Notes: generated from the letters alone by a model not told the origin. A DNA stretch of 64,000 bases from Chryseobacterium sp. OV279 (GCF_900128945.1 NZ_FQUD01000005.1:220065-284064), one strand, 5' to 3'. Shown: positions 46,241 through 56,000, numbered from the stretch's first letter. Numbers and translations are program-made.

Positions 46241-46327
46241 CAGAGAGGAAGGGATTCGAACCCTCGATACAGTTACCCGTATACTACCTTTCCAGGGTAG
46301 CTCCTTCAACCACTCGGACACCTCTCT
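46241..46327 (-). tRNA. tRNA-Ser (anticodon GGA)
   Basis: Acceptor AGAGAGG / CCTCTCT with discriminator G, anticodon stem CTACC/GGTAG with loop CTGGAAA (GGA), a long class II variable arm, T-loop TTCGAAT. 87 nt. Confidence 0.94.
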
Positions 46328-46338
46328 ATTTGAGATTG

Positions 46339-46368
46339 CAAAAATAGAGTAATTTCTGGAATCTGCAA
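46339..46368 (-). promoter_or_regulatory. promoter of tRNA-Ser
   Basis: On the minus strand TTG (46368-46366), a spacer of exactly 19 bp, TATTTTTG (46346-46339), a full consensus match ending 12 bp before the tRNA. Confidence 0.8.
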
Positions 46369-46382
46369 ATTATTATTCAAAA

Positions 46383-47399
46383 TTAGTCAGTAATTTCTCC
46401 GCAAAGACTTTTGGTGAAGTTGTCGGCAAAGGTTCCTGAATAATTTGGGTTGTCTATAAGGTGCATCGCTTTGGTAATGGCGCTTTCGGCGGTCATATCC
46501 CTTCCGCTGATTGCTCCGATTCTTGAGAATATATTGCTGTTTTCATATTTTCCGAAAGAGATTCCTCCTGAAATACACTGACTTACCACCACGATCTCCG
46601 TTCCGTTGCTTCTGATTTCTTCAAGTGTTTCCTGCGTTTTTTCACTGCTGAAAATGGTTCCCGAACCAAAAACCTGAAGGATTAAAACCTTCATTTTAGG
46701 GATTTCTTTGAAATGACTCAGATGCATCCCCGGAAAAATACGCCAGAATAAAATATCTTCAGAAATATGTTCGTCCACATGAAATTCCACTTCCGGATCA
46801 CAACGGTAAAGATTGTCCTTAACAATATTTAAATGAACACCTGACTGTCCTAAAATAGGATAATTCGGGCTTGAATAGGCATCAAAATACTCCGCAGAAT
46901 ATTTCAGCGTTCTGTTTCCTCTTAACAATTTGTATTCGAAATAAACGGCCACTTCCTGAATGACTGCTTCATCATTTTCATAAAGACTGGCGTAATAAAG
47001 GCTGGTCAGAAGATTTTCCTTCGCATCCGTTCTCAGATCTCCGATCGGAAGCTGGGAACCTGTCATAATAACAGGTTTTCTAAGACCTTTCAGCATAAAA
47101 CTTAAAGCAGAAGCCGTATAAGACATGGTATCGGTTCCGTGAAGGATCAGAAAGCCGTCATACAGCTCGTAATTCTTGAGAATATAGTTCGCGATCACCT
47201 TCCATTCCTCAGGTCCCATATCGGAAGAGTCCAGCGGTTTTGCGAAAGGATGCACAAACACTTCGCATTCCATTAATTTCATCTCAGGCATTTTTTCGAA
47301 AATATTTCCAAAATCAAATGCGCGGAGGCTTCCGGTTTCATAATCTTTTTCCATACCGATGGTTCCTCCGGTATAGATGAGCAGGACTTTTCTTTTCAT
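46383..47399 (-). CDS. ansA: type I (cytoplasmic) L-asparaginase
   Basis: 338 aa. Hydrolyses asparagine to aspartate and ammonia. Seen: nucleophile motif YTGGTIGM (Thr 13), second active-site motif HGTDTMSYTA at 87-96, MTGSQLPIGDLRTDA, and VVVSQCISGGISFGKYE in the C-terminal domain. No signal peptide, which separates it from periplasmic type II enzymes. It diverges from the TrmH-family gene; a minus-strand TAATTTTG at 47446-47453 fits its -7 box. Confidence 0.92.
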   Translation of the reverse strand: MKRKVLLIYTGGTIGMEKDYETGSLRAFDFGNIFEKMPEMKLMECEVFVHPFAKPLDSSDMGPEEWKVIANYILKNYELYDGFLILHGTDTMSYTASALSFMLKGLRKPVIMTGSQLPIGDLRTDAKENLLTSLYYASLYENDEAVIQEVAVYFEYKLLRGNRTLKYSAEYFDAYSSPNYPILGQSGVHLNIVKDNLYRCDPEVEFHVDEHISEDILFWRIFPGMHLSHFKEIPKMKVLILQVFGSGTIFSSEKTQETLEEIRSNGTEIVVVSQCISGGISFGKYENSNIFSRIGAISGRDMTAESAITKAMHLIDNPNYSGTFADNFTKSLCGEITD

Positions 47400-47480
47400 G
47401 AATTACTTTTTAGTAAGAAATTGAGCCTCGTTCAGGTTCATAGCTCAAAATTACGTTAATTTGCAAAGATTTGAAAATGA

Positions 47481-48152
47481 ATGGAAGATTTAGCGCAAAC
47501 TTTTGAATATTTAAAGCAGTTTTTAACAGAGGAAAGACTCTCAAAAATAGAACATTTCTCTCAGGAAAGTTCCGATTTTGTACTTCCTGTGATGGATGAT
47601 GTCTACCAGTTCAGAAATGCGGCGGCTATTATCAGATCTGTAGAAGCCAATGCGTTTCACAAGGTTATAGCCATGGAGGAAGAGAATGTTTTTGATCCCA
47701 ACCTTACCGTAACCAAAGGGGCCGAAACCTGGGTAGAAGTAGAGAAAATGGCTAAGAACATAGCTTCTCTGCAGAATATCAAAGACAGAGGCTATAAAAT
47801 CCTGGCGGTTTCTCTTGAAAAAAATGCAGTGATGCTCCCTGATTATCAGATTACAGAACCTATCGCTCTCGTATTTGGAACTGAGATGGAAGGCGTATCT
47901 GAAGAAGTTATAGATTTTGCAGACGAAACCCTGGCGATCCCGATGTACGGCTTAACGAGAAGCTACAATGTTTCCGTAGCCGCAGGAATCTGTATGTATG
48001 AACTGAAACAGAAACTGATCAAATCAGGCATCGATTATAAACTAAGCGAAGAAAAAAAGATGAAAATGAAGATCCGCTGGGCCGTGAACTCCATGCGAAG
48101 CGGAAAGCAGATCTTTGAAAAATATATAAGAGATCACAACCTTACCCTATGA
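47481..48152 (+). CDS. TrmH (SpoU) family RNA 2'-O-methyltransferase
   Basis: 223 aa. SPOUT trefoil-knot motifs: VYQFRNAAAIIRSVEANAF (motif 1 with N-x-x-x-x-x-R), LVFGTEMEGVSEE (motif 2) and IPMYGLTRSYNVSVAAGICM (motif 3, SAM-binding knot). Size and motif 3 (P-M-x-G-x-x-x-S-x-N-V-S) suit TrmH, which methylates G18 of tRNA, but an rRNA target cannot be excluded. Its stop overlaps the start of the following broken lipoprotein gene as ATGA. Confidence 0.87.
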   Translation: MEDLAQTFEYLKQFLTEERLSKIEHFSQESSDFVLPVMDDVYQFRNAAAIIRSVEANAFHKVIAMEEENVFDPNLTVTKGAETWVEVEKMAKNIASLQNIKDRGYKILAVSLEKNAVMLPDYQITEPIALVFGTEMEGVSEEVIDFADETLAIPMYGLTRSYNVSVAAGICMYELKQKLIKSGIDYKLSEEKKMKMKIRWAVNSMRSGKQIFEKYIRDHNLTL

Positions 48153-48796
48153 ACAGAATAGGGGTCTTTATCTTAATCATTTTAAGCAGCTGCGGCAAGA
48201 AGGAAGCAGCTGAAAAAAATCGCATTGAGGATAAAGACAGTCTGGTACAAAACATAGAAATACATACACAAGAGTAGGAAGATACAGCATCAATTCCTTT
48301 TTCCCAATCTCTGAAAGAAAATGGATATATGTATACCCTTAAAGAGCTTGAAAGCCCTAACGGAGCAATCAATTTTAAATCCATTAACATATTTTACAGA
48401 AAAAAACTTCATCAGAAAATTATTTTTGATACGGTAGCTGTTCTGAATGAAAGGGAAGTGGTTTTTAATGTCGATAAAGATGCTAATTTTGATGGGTTTA
48501 ATGATGTAGAACTTATTAACTGGGCCGGGAATTATGCTTATTCATCAAGCTTTTGGCTCTATAATCAAAAAACAAAGAAATACGATTATTACAAACCCCT
48601 GGATACGATTCAGAATATTAAGATTGATACCGGGAAAAGAGAAATTACTTCAGAGTATCATATTGGCCCGGTTAACACTTACAGCAAAACCTATCAATGG
48701 ACAAATGGAAAACTTTTGATGATGAGCGCCCATATTGAAGAGGAAGGAGATGTAATCCGTATGTACCGGAAGAAAGGAAAAATCATTGTAGAATAA
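48149..48796 (+). pseudogene. lipoprotein gene interrupted by in-frame TAG
   Basis: The ATG at 48149 overlaps the trmH-family stop (ATGA) and encodes a lipoprotein signal (FILIILSSC). After 42 codons there is an in-frame TAG at 48275-48277; the same frame continues without another stop to 48796, carrying a body with FNVDKDANFDGFNDVEL (a D-x-D-x-D-G calcium-loop-like motif) and IRMYRKKGKIIVE. Without the TAG the product would be about 215 aa. The downstream part could restart at ATG 48329 (155 aa, no signal). Best read as a nonsense-mutated gene or a base-call error; CAG or GAG to TAG is a one-base change. Confidence 0.75.
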
Positions 48797-48823
48797 TGTG
48801 TTTCCTCCTTATTTCCTAACTTC

Positions 48824-48872
48824 TAATCCCTAATCCCTAATCCCTAATCCCTAATCCCTAATCCCTAATCCC
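48824..48872. repeat. 7-bp tandem repeat taatccc x7
   Basis: Seven perfect consecutive heptamers plus a partial one, between the convergent lipoprotein pseudogene and rsmE. Confidence 0.95.
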
Positions 48873-48879
48873 TATCCTC

Positions 48880-49578
48880 TCATCTCATCATATTGAAATA
48901 ATTCCACGCCGCCACAAAAACACCCGCCGTTTCAGTTCTCAGCCTTTGGTTTCCAAGTGAAACAGCTTTTACGTTACTGTCGGATAGAAACTGGATCTCC
49001 CTTTCAGAAAAATCTCCTTCAGGACCGATTAAGAAAGTGATCTGCTCCAAAGCGGGAATATGGTTAAGCTCAATTCTTTCCAGATTTTCATGGCAGTGCG
49101 CCACAAAAGTCTTCTCTGGATTGATATTTTTCAGAAAATCAGGAAGTTTAATTAAATCATTAACAACAGGGAAATGAAATCGCAAACTTTGTTTTGAGGC
49201 TGCAATGGCTTGTTTTCTAAGTTTTTCGATACTGATGTTTTTACGCTCTGTTTTTTCAGTTTGTAAAATGGTAATTTCAGCAATACCCATTTCCACAGCT
49301 TTTTCTACAAAAAACTCAATTCGGTCAATATTTTTCGTCGGAGCAATAGCAATGTGCAATTTTGGATTGAAATCCTGAGTATCTTTCTTAATTTCTGAAA
49401 CCTCGATATTGGCTTTTTTTCCTTCGATTACCAATGTTCCGGAAGCAACATTTCCTTTACCGTCTGTTACGTGAATTTTTTCACCGTCTTTCATACGAAG
49501 AACTTTCACTATATGCTGCTGTTCTTCGTCATTAATTATTGCTTTTCCGTTATTGATTTCGCCAAAAAAAAGTTTCAT
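48880..49578 (-). CDS. rsmE: 16S rRNA m3U1498 methyltransferase
   Basis: 232 aa. SPOUT methyltransferase with N-terminal PUA-like domain: EEQQHIVKVLRMKDGEKI, then LHIAIAPTKNIDRIEFFVEK and AVEMGIAEITIL, KQSLRFHFP, and the knot FLIGPEGDFSEREI with SLGNQRLRTETAGVFV. It methylates N3 of U1498 in 16S rRNA. A stand-alone gene whose 3' end abuts the heptamer repeat. Confidence 0.94.
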   Translation of the reverse strand: MKLFFGEINNGKAIINDEEQQHIVKVLRMKDGEKIHVTDGKGNVASGTLVIEGKKANIEVSEIKKDTQDFNPKLHIAIAPTKNIDRIEFFVEKAVEMGIAEITILQTEKTERKNISIEKLRKQAIAASKQSLRFHFPVVNDLIKLPDFLKNINPEKTFVAHCHENLERIELNHIPALEQITFLIGPEGDFSEREIQFLSDSNVKAVSLGNQRLRTETAGVFVAAWNYFNMMR

Positions 49579-49781
49579 ATATTGATATTTAGAATGCGAC
49601 TGAATTGTATTGATAAGGGATGATTAAAAGGTTGGAAGCTGGAGGATGGAAGCTAGATGTTACTATTGGATGGGAAATATTTGAAAATTCCTTTTAAATT
49701 GATATATTCTACCTTTGGCTTTCAATAACTTCCCTCTTCTAGCTTCTGACTTCCTTACCTAATGAATTTTCACGTTGAGGA

Positions 49782-50192
49782 TTAAAAGGTAATTTCATTC
49801 TCGCTTAAAAATGCTACACCGGTTTTTATCGTGGTATAAATATCACCTTCACAGTCTCTGTATGAACATGCGTAAATTTCTTCAATCCACTTATTATTCA
49901 TGAAAATTAAATTCAAGTATTCGTTTTTTCTTAAATTATTTTTGATGGATAAATAATCTCCTTCTTTGGGTTCGTAAGCAAAACTGAATACATTTTCTGA
50001 ATTGATTTTCTCTATGATCTCCTCCTTTATATTTTGAACATATCCGATTTCTGAACTGATCATTAAATAATCTTCGTCTTCAGATTGTTCTGTCACTTCA
50101 TTTTTTCCGATAACGGTTTCTAAAACCCAGTAATATTTTGAATTTTTTTTAGATTGCGTTCCCAGTACTTTTTCTTCTAAGAGTATTTTCAT
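49782..50192 (-). CDS. hypothetical protein coupled to tsaD
   Basis: 136 aa, soluble, acidic, no signal peptide. Start overlaps the tsaD stop by 4 nt (ATGA), so it is probably translated by coupling. Contains KKNSKYYWVLETVIGKNE near the N-terminus and CSYRDCEGDIYT with two cysteines. The opening resembles DUF4288-type small proteins, but this is uncertain. No function is proposed. A 200-bp spacer with short inverted repeats separates it from rsmE. Confidence 0.55.
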   Translation of the reverse strand: MKILLEEKVLGTQSKKNSKYYWVLETVIGKNEVTEQSEDEDYLMISSEIGYVQNIKEEIIEKINSENVFSFAYEPKEGDYLSIKNNLRKNEYLNLIFMNNKWIEEIYACSYRDCEGDIYTTIKTGVAFLSENEITF

Positions 50193-51205
50193 AAATCATA
50201 TTTTGCAGTTGCGGACGTTTTCATATCCGTAAATTCTCCTCGCTCATATTTCAGTTGAGCCACCATCGCAATCATCGCCGCGTTGTCTGTTGTATATTCA
50301 AATTTTGGAATGTAAATATTCCAGCCTAATTTTTCATGATTATCCTCCATTGCCTTTCTCAATGCAGAATTGGCAGAAACTCCACCTGCGATTGCCACTT
50401 CTTTTACATTTAATTCTTTAGCTGCTTTTTCAAGTTTAGCCATCAGAATTTCAACAATCGTTCTCTGAACAGAAGCGCACAGATCATTCAGGTTTTCCTT
50501 AATAAAATCCGGATTTTTTCTAACCTCTTTCTGAATGAAATAAAGCACAGACGTTTTGATACCACTGAATGAATAATCGTAATTCTCCATTCTTGGTTTG
50601 TTAAACGTAAAAGCAGCAGGATTTCCTTCCTTGGCCAGTCGGTCTATAATAGGTCCGGCAGGGTAGTCCAGATCAAAGATTTTTCCGATTTTGTCAAAAG
50701 CTTCTCCTGCGGCATCATCAATTGTTTTTCCAATAATTTCCATATCAAAATAATCCTTCACCAGTACGATCATGGTGTGCCCTCCGCTTACCGTAAGACA
50801 CAGGAAAGGGAATTGAGGCGGCATAGGATTTGCATCTTCGATGAAATGGGCTAAAATGTGGGCCTGGAGATGGTTAACTTCAATCAGCGGAACATTCAGA
50901 CTCATTGCCAAAGACTTAGCAAATGACGTTCCTACAAGAAGAGATCCTAAAAGTCCGGGGCCGCGTGTAAATCCTATAGCTGAAATAGCATTTTGTTGTA
51001 TATTTGCTTTAGTAATAGATTTTTCAACAACGGGGATTATATTTTGCTGATGCGCTCGCGATGCCAGTTCCGGGACTACACCTCCATATTCTTTATGGAT
51101 AGCCTGATTCGCAGCAATATTGGACAGAATACAGTTTCCCTTGATGATAGCTGCTGAGGTGTCGTCGCAAGACGATTCAATACCTAAAATTATAGAGTCG
51201 CTCAT
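50189..51205 (-). CDS. tsaD: tRNA N6-threonylcarbamoyladenosine synthase catalytic subunit
   Basis: 338 aa. Transfers threonylcarbamoyl from TC-AMP to A37 of ANN-decoding tRNAs (with TsaB/TsaE). Seen: ILGIESSCDDTSAA at the start (ASKHA phosphate-1), metal-binding HLQAH (His 112, His 116), FLCLTVSGGHTMIVL, KIGKIFDLDYPAGP and VAIAGGVSANSALR. The product t6A is the substrate of the MtaB encoded at the window's left end. The start codon is separated from that of the divergent tamB by only 4 bp. Confidence 0.96.
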   Translation of the reverse strand: MSDSIILGIESSCDDTSAAIIKGNCILSNIAANQAIHKEYGGVVPELASRAHQQNIIPVVEKSITKANIQQNAISAIGFTRGPGLLGSLLVGTSFAKSLAMSLNVPLIEVNHLQAHILAHFIEDANPMPPQFPFLCLTVSGGHTMIVLVKDYFDMEIIGKTIDDAAGEAFDKIGKIFDLDYPAGPIIDRLAKEGNPAAFTFNKPRMENYDYSFSGIKTSVLYFIQKEVRKNPDFIKENLNDLCASVQRTIVEILMAKLEKAAKELNVKEVAIAGGVSANSALRKAMEDNHEKLGWNIYIPKFEYTTDNAAMIAMVAQLKYERGEFTDMKTSATAKYDL

Positions 51206-51209
51206 AATA

Positions 51210-54200
51210 ATGGCAAAGTTAGAGAATAATAACGAGAATGAGAATAAAAAATCTGTAGCTGAGAACCTAAGTGATCAGGTACAGAAGACTGTGGAGAATG
51301 TAGAAGGCGCTGTGAAGGAAACAGTTAAGGAAGCATCTGAACTGGCATCAGATGCCATTCATCATCCCGTAGAAACGGCTGAAGAATTTGGAAAGCAGGC
51401 GGTAAAAGATGTGACTAGCTATTCCTGGTGGGCCAAACTTCTCCTGATCCTTTTCTGGCTGGGAGTTATTCTTGTTGGAGGAGTTCTTACAGCCATTAAT
51501 CTTCCGGCAACCAAGCAATGGGCGGCAGATCAGGCACTTCAGATCGTTAACAAAGACTTTAAAGCGGGAATGTCTACGGAAAGTGTAGAGGTGGATTATT
51601 TCGGAGACGTTATTATAAAAGGTTTAAAAATAAAGGATTACAAAGGCCTTGAATTCATTAAAGCAAGAGAATTCCGAGCAAATTCCGACTGGTTGTCACT
51701 CGCCTACAATGCAATTTCCGGGAACAGCAATTCATTAAGTTTTAATTCCCTTACCCTTGTCAATGCCGATGTGAAGGTCATTACCTACAAAGGTGATAGT
51801 ATTTCCAACTTCATCAGATTTACACAGCTTTTCGACAGCGGAAAGAAAAGAGATCCAAAGAAACCTCCTTTTCAGCTGAATTCCCGTGTACAGATCATCG
51901 ATTCAAAAGTTTCTATCGTTAGCCAAAACTCTCCGGGAGAACCTGGAAAATGGCTGACGGCTACAAAATTTAATTTAATAGCGCCTAATGTAAAGGTAAA
52001 CGGCCCGAATATTTCCGCGCTGATCAATAATATGTCCTTCGTCACAGCAAGATGGGGGAAATCTCACTTTGTAGATACATTTTCTACAGAACTCTCTTTG
52101 ACCCATGAATTCCTATCATTAAAAGATCTGACGCTGAATACAGACCATTCACTGCTGCAGGGAGATATAAAATTCAATCTTCATGACGGCTCATGGTCCG
52201 AATTTGCAGACCGCGTAAGCTGGGATATGAATATCAAACAGGGAAGCCAGATGAGTGGATATGACATCAGCTATTTTGTGACAAACTGGGATAATTTTAA
52301 ACCTTTCAATCTGGCTGGGAAAATGACCGGCCCACTGAATAAATTCTATCTGGAAAACTTCCTGATCAGAAATCCTGACGTAAATATTGCCACCAAAACC
52401 ATGAGAGTGGACAGGCTGCTGAAAGGAAATTTCTCCATTGAAACCAAAGACCTTTCCACAGATTTTACCTATAAAGACCTTAAAGCGATGATGCCTTCAT
52501 TTATTTCCAAGAAGATGAAGAATTTCGCAGACGATTTTGGAAAACTGAAATACAACGGCGCTGCAAAAGTAGATCCCCAACAAATCTTTATTCCCAACGG
52601 AAATCTGATGACGGGAATAGGTCAGGCGAAAATTACCAAGCTTTCACTGACGGGATACAGCACGGCAATGCCTAAATATTCAGGGTATCTTGAAGTAAAA
52701 GACCTGAATACCTCTGTCATCACTAAAAATAAAGCGGTCGGTCTTATCTCCGGTAAATTTGATCTGAACGGGCAGAGTTTTGACGTCAATACCATGCGTC
52801 TGACCACCAAATCCCAGATCAGCAGCATTGAGATTATGGATAAGCAGATCAGCAATCTTTATCTGGACGGTTTATTGGACCATAAAAAATATAACGGACT
52901 TATCACCATAAATGATGAGCAGGCAAAAGCTACGATTAAGGGACTTATTGATTTCAGTACTCCTAGGATTATCATGGATGTGAATGCAGACGTCACCCAT
53001 CTGAACATGAATTATTTCACTAACAAACCGGGAAGCCAGATTGTAAGCGGCCAGGTGGTAGGTAAAATGTCCATGTCTTCCATTAATGATCTGACGCTGG
53101 ATGTGGATGCCAATGAACTGCATTTTGCAACCGCTACACAGAAATATATTGTTCCGAAAGCAAAACTTAAGACTTTTATAGAAGCAGGCGGACGTGTCAT
53201 CGAAGTTGATGCACCGGGAGCTGCCAGTGGTAAGATCTCAGGAAAATACAATCTTGGTGATCTTGTAGGGATGATGGAAAACGGAATCGGAAGAATTCTG
53301 GTGGGACCTCCGCCGAGAAAACTGTACAGAGGTCAGAGTTTTAAGATGAATTTTGATGTTCAGCAGGGTGTTGTGAATTACTTTCTGCCGGATCTTAAAC
53401 TTCCGCAGGGTGCTTTGGTAGAAGGAGAATACAATGGAGATTCAAACGATTTGATCCTGAATCTGGATGCCGCTTCTCTGAAGTATATCATGACCAAAAA
53501 GGAGGAAATCACCGAAGCAGACAAAGCGTTAGCAGCCACCAATCCTGAATATAAGCTTAATGACCGGAATAATATCTCCAGAGACAGCGCGATGATCGAC
53601 AGTGTGATGGTCAGAATCAATACTGCTAAGCTTGATGAGCAGCTGTATGCAAGGATCAGTAAACTGGTGTACAATAAGAATATCATCAAAGATTTTGAAC
53701 TCAGAGGAAAGAATGAAAACAATACAGCGCTTCACCTGGCTACAACATTTAAACATGGAAGTCCGGAGGATGAACTGAGTGAAAGCCTTAAATCATATGC
53801 TATTAATGTAGATCAATCTACCAATGCAGCGGGAGATTACGTTTTCAGATTTGAACCTACAGAAGTGAAGTTCAATGATGTTACGTGGGCGATAGATACA
53901 AGTCCTGAACTGGATCATTCCATTACTTATAGAAAGAATACAGCTGATTTTGACATTCATAATCTGAGGGTATTTTCAGATAAAAGTGCCCTGTTCATTA
54001 AGGAAGCACAGTTTAAATCGGCGAAAGACTTTTACATAGATGCGGATATTGAAGAATTTGCTGTAGAAAAGCTCCTCGAAATGCAGTCCGGAGGAAATCC
54101 GATGGGAATCAAAGGACTCGCTAACGGAAGTGTGAAAATCAAAATGGATAAGAGCACGCTGCAGCCATTGGTAGACCTTACGGTAGACAATATTATGATG

Positions 54201-56000
54201 AACGGAAATGAAATGGGCGACCTTACAATTTCTGCAACCAACGGGTTCTCACTGAATGTTTATGACGTAGATGTCAAAGTAACGTCCGCCGGAGTTCTTG
54301 GAAATAATAACCTGCATCTGACAGGTACCGTAAATAACAATACCGCTTCTCCTACGATCGATCTGACGGCAGAAATGCGTGATTTTGACCTTGCCTTTAC
54401 CCAACAGTTTGTTCAGACTGTTTTTGGAAATATAAGAGGAAAAGCGACGGGTGACCTTAAGATCAATGGAAAACTAAGCAATCTGGATTACAGCGGTGAT
54501 ATCGCATTGAAAGGCTTCGGTCTGAAACTGCTGTTCACCGGCGTAGATTATTCATTTGATGATACGGTGATTCCTCTTTCCAAAGGACTTGCAATCCTTA
54601 ACAATATTGAAGTACATGACGGTAGAACGAATTCTAAAGGAACAATCTCCGGGGCGATCCAGTTTGAAACGATTTCTTCTATGGGGGTCAACCTGATTAT
54701 GAGAGCAGACAATCTTCTGGTGCTGAATACCTCACAGAAAGATTTTGACCTGTTTTGGGGAAGGGTGTACGGACAGGGAGATCTCTACGTAGACGGACCT
54801 GTTTCCGGACTGAGTATTTCTACCCCGAATATGAAAGCATTAAACGGAAGTACCTTTACCTTTAATTCCAGTTCTACATCCAATGTGGAAGAGTTTAAAA
54901 TGCTGAGGTTCCTGAAAGAAGGAAAAGATGGATTGATCACCCTGGAAGAAAAGAAAAAGACAGGAGCGAATATGAATATCGACTTCAGTCTTGATGTGGA
55001 TAAAGGAACAACCGTGAACGTACTTGTAGGTGATGATGTAGGAAATATTACCGTAAAAGGAACGGCGGACAAGCTGAGGTTCCAGATGGGAAGACGTGGA
55101 GGAATCGCCATGAACGGGACTTATAAGGTAGATAACGGAACCTTTGTTTCTAAAGCGATTCTGAATAAAACCTTCCAGATCGAAAAGAACAGCAGCATCC
55201 GATGGGACGGTGATGCCATGAAGCCGGCGCTGGATATTACAGCCAATTATGTAAGAATGGTATCAAATGCCGGGGAATATTTAAGCATGGGGAAACTGCA
55301 GCCGATCAGTGTACTGCTTCAGGCGAATATCACCCAATCCTTAATCAACCCGAAAATAGACCTGAATGTGACCGCTCTTGATGTCTCCAGTCAGGTAAAG
55401 GAAACATTGGCAGCCAAGATGAGCCAGGAGGGCGAGAAAGTACTCCAGTTTGGTTCTGTATTGCTGTTAAGTACCTTTAATGTCTCCAATAGCGGAGGAG
55501 TGGATTTTGATGTGGCGGGAGTTGCGGAATCTTCAGGATATAATATGCTTCTTAAACAGCTTGGCTCTGTATTGAATACCATGAGTAACGAATTCCAGAT
55601 CGATCTGAATTATGTAAAAGGTGATCAAAATTCCAACACTGGTGACCGGGCTAATGCCGGGGTAAGTGTAGCGGTTTCGCCTAGGATAAATATCAAAACC
55701 GGACTGGGTATTCCACTGACAAAAACCGAAGGTGCCCAGAACAATTATCTCTCCGGAGAAGGATCTATTGAATATGATGTTTCTAAAAAGAATGACGGGA
55801 CTCTCGTTCTGAGAGGCTATTCCAAGCCTACCAATATCGGAATGGTAAGTACGAATGGTTCTGCAAATCAGGCCTATGGTGGTGGAGTTGTGTGGAGTAA
55901 AAGCTTTAATTCTCTGTTTAAAAAGAAGAAAAAAGATAAAAAACCGTCAGAACCTAAAACGGAAATAAAAACAGATTCTATAAAATCAAATGCTAAATAA
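51210..56000 (+). CDS. tamB: translocation and assembly module protein TamB (DUF490)
   Basis: 1596 aa from ATG 51210; earlier in-frame starts would lie inside the divergent tsaD. It begins with an unusual ~70-aa hydrophilic helical extension (Lys/Glu-rich, with ENVEGAVKETVKEASELASD), then one membrane helix (LLLILFWLGVILVGGVLTAI), a long beta-rich AsmA/TamB-like region, and the C-terminal TamB domain: 'GDVGNITVKGTADKLRF' segment, RWDGDAMKPALDITANY, 'VSPRINIKTGLGIPLTKTEG'. In Bacteroidota TamB works with an Omp85 protein in envelope biogenesis and lipid transport. The tail is Lys-rich (KKKKKDKKPSEPK). Confidence 0.9.
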   Translation: MAKLENNNENENKKSVAENLSDQVQKTVENVEGAVKETVKEASELASDAIHHPVETAEEFGKQAVKDVTSYSWWAKLLLILFWLGVILVGGVLTAINLPATKQWAADQALQIVNKDFKAGMSTESVEVDYFGDVIIKGLKIKDYKGLEFIKAREFRANSDWLSLAYNAISGNSNSLSFNSLTLVNADVKVITYKGDSISNFIRFTQLFDSGKKRDPKKPPFQLNSRVQIIDSKVSIVSQNSPGEPGKWLTATKFNLIAPNVKVNGPNISALINNMSFVTARWGKSHFVDTFSTELSLTHEFLSLKDLTLNTDHSLLQGDIKFNLHDGSWSEFADRVSWDMNIKQGSQMSGYDISYFVTNWDNFKPFNLAGKMTGPLNKFYLENFLIRNPDVNIATKTMRVDRLLKGNFSIETKDLSTDFTYKDLKAMMPSFISKKMKNFADDFGKLKYNGAAKVDPQQIFIPNGNLMTGIGQAKITKLSLTGYSTAMPKYSGYLEVKDLNTSVITKNKAVGLISGKFDLNGQSFDVNTMRLTTKSQISSIEIMDKQISNLYLDGLLDHKKYNGLITINDEQAKATIKGLIDFSTPRIIMDVNADVTHLNMNYFTNKPGSQIVSGQVVGKMSMSSINDLTLDVDANELHFATATQKYIVPKAKLKTFIEAGGRVIEVDAPGAASGKISGKYNLGDLVGMMENGIGRILVGPPPRKLYRGQSFKMNFDVQQGVVNYFLPDLKLPQGALVEGEYNGDSNDLILNLDAASLKYIMTKKEEITEADKALAATNPEYKLNDRNNISRDSAMIDSVMVRINTAKLDEQLYARISKLVYNKNIIKDFELRGKNENNTALHLATTFKHGSPEDELSESLKSYAINVDQSTNAAGDYVFRFEPTEVKFNDVTWAIDTSPELDHSITYRKNTADFDIHNLRVFSDKSALFIKEAQFKSAKDFYIDADIEEFAVEKLLEMQSGGNPMGIKGLANGSVKIKMDKSTLQPLVDLTVDNIMMNGNEMGDLTISATNGFSLNVYDVDVKVTSAGVLGNNNLHLTGTVNNNTASPTIDLTAEMRDFDLAFTQQFVQTVFGNIRGKATGDLKINGKLSNLDYSGDIALKGFGLKLLFTGVDYSFDDTVIPLSKGLAILNNIEVHDGRTNSKGTISGAIQFETISSMGVNLIMRADNLLVLNTSQKDFDLFWGRVYGQGDLYVDGPVSGLSISTPNMKALNGSTFTFNSSSTSNVEEFKMLRFLKEGKDGLITLEEKKKTGANMNIDFSLDVDKGTTVNVLVGDDVGNITVKGTADKLRFQMGRRGGIAMNGTYKVDNGTFVSKAILNKTFQIEKNSSIRWDGDAMKPALDITANYVRMVSNAGEYLSMGKLQPISVLLQANITQSLINPKIDLNVTALDVSSQVKETLAAKMSQEGEKVLQFGSVLLLSTFNVSNSGGVDFDVAGVAESSGYNMLLKQLGSVLNTMSNEFQIDLNYVKGDQNSNTGDRANAGVSVAVSPRINIKTGLGIPLTKTEGAQNNYLSGEGSIEYDVSKKNDGTLVLRGYSKPTNIGMVSTNGSANQAYGGGVVWSKSFNSLFKKKKKDKKPSEPKTEIKTDSIKSNAK

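Noticed and set aside
48275..48277. In-frame TAG as programmed recoding (pyrrolysine or suppression)
   Set aside because: No recoding element or pyl genes seen; one-base nonsense mutation or read error is simpler.
48824..48872. taatccc array resembles eukaryotic telomere repeats
   Set aside because: It is internal, short (49 bp) and in bacterial coding context; a simple slippage-born heptamer array is sufficient.
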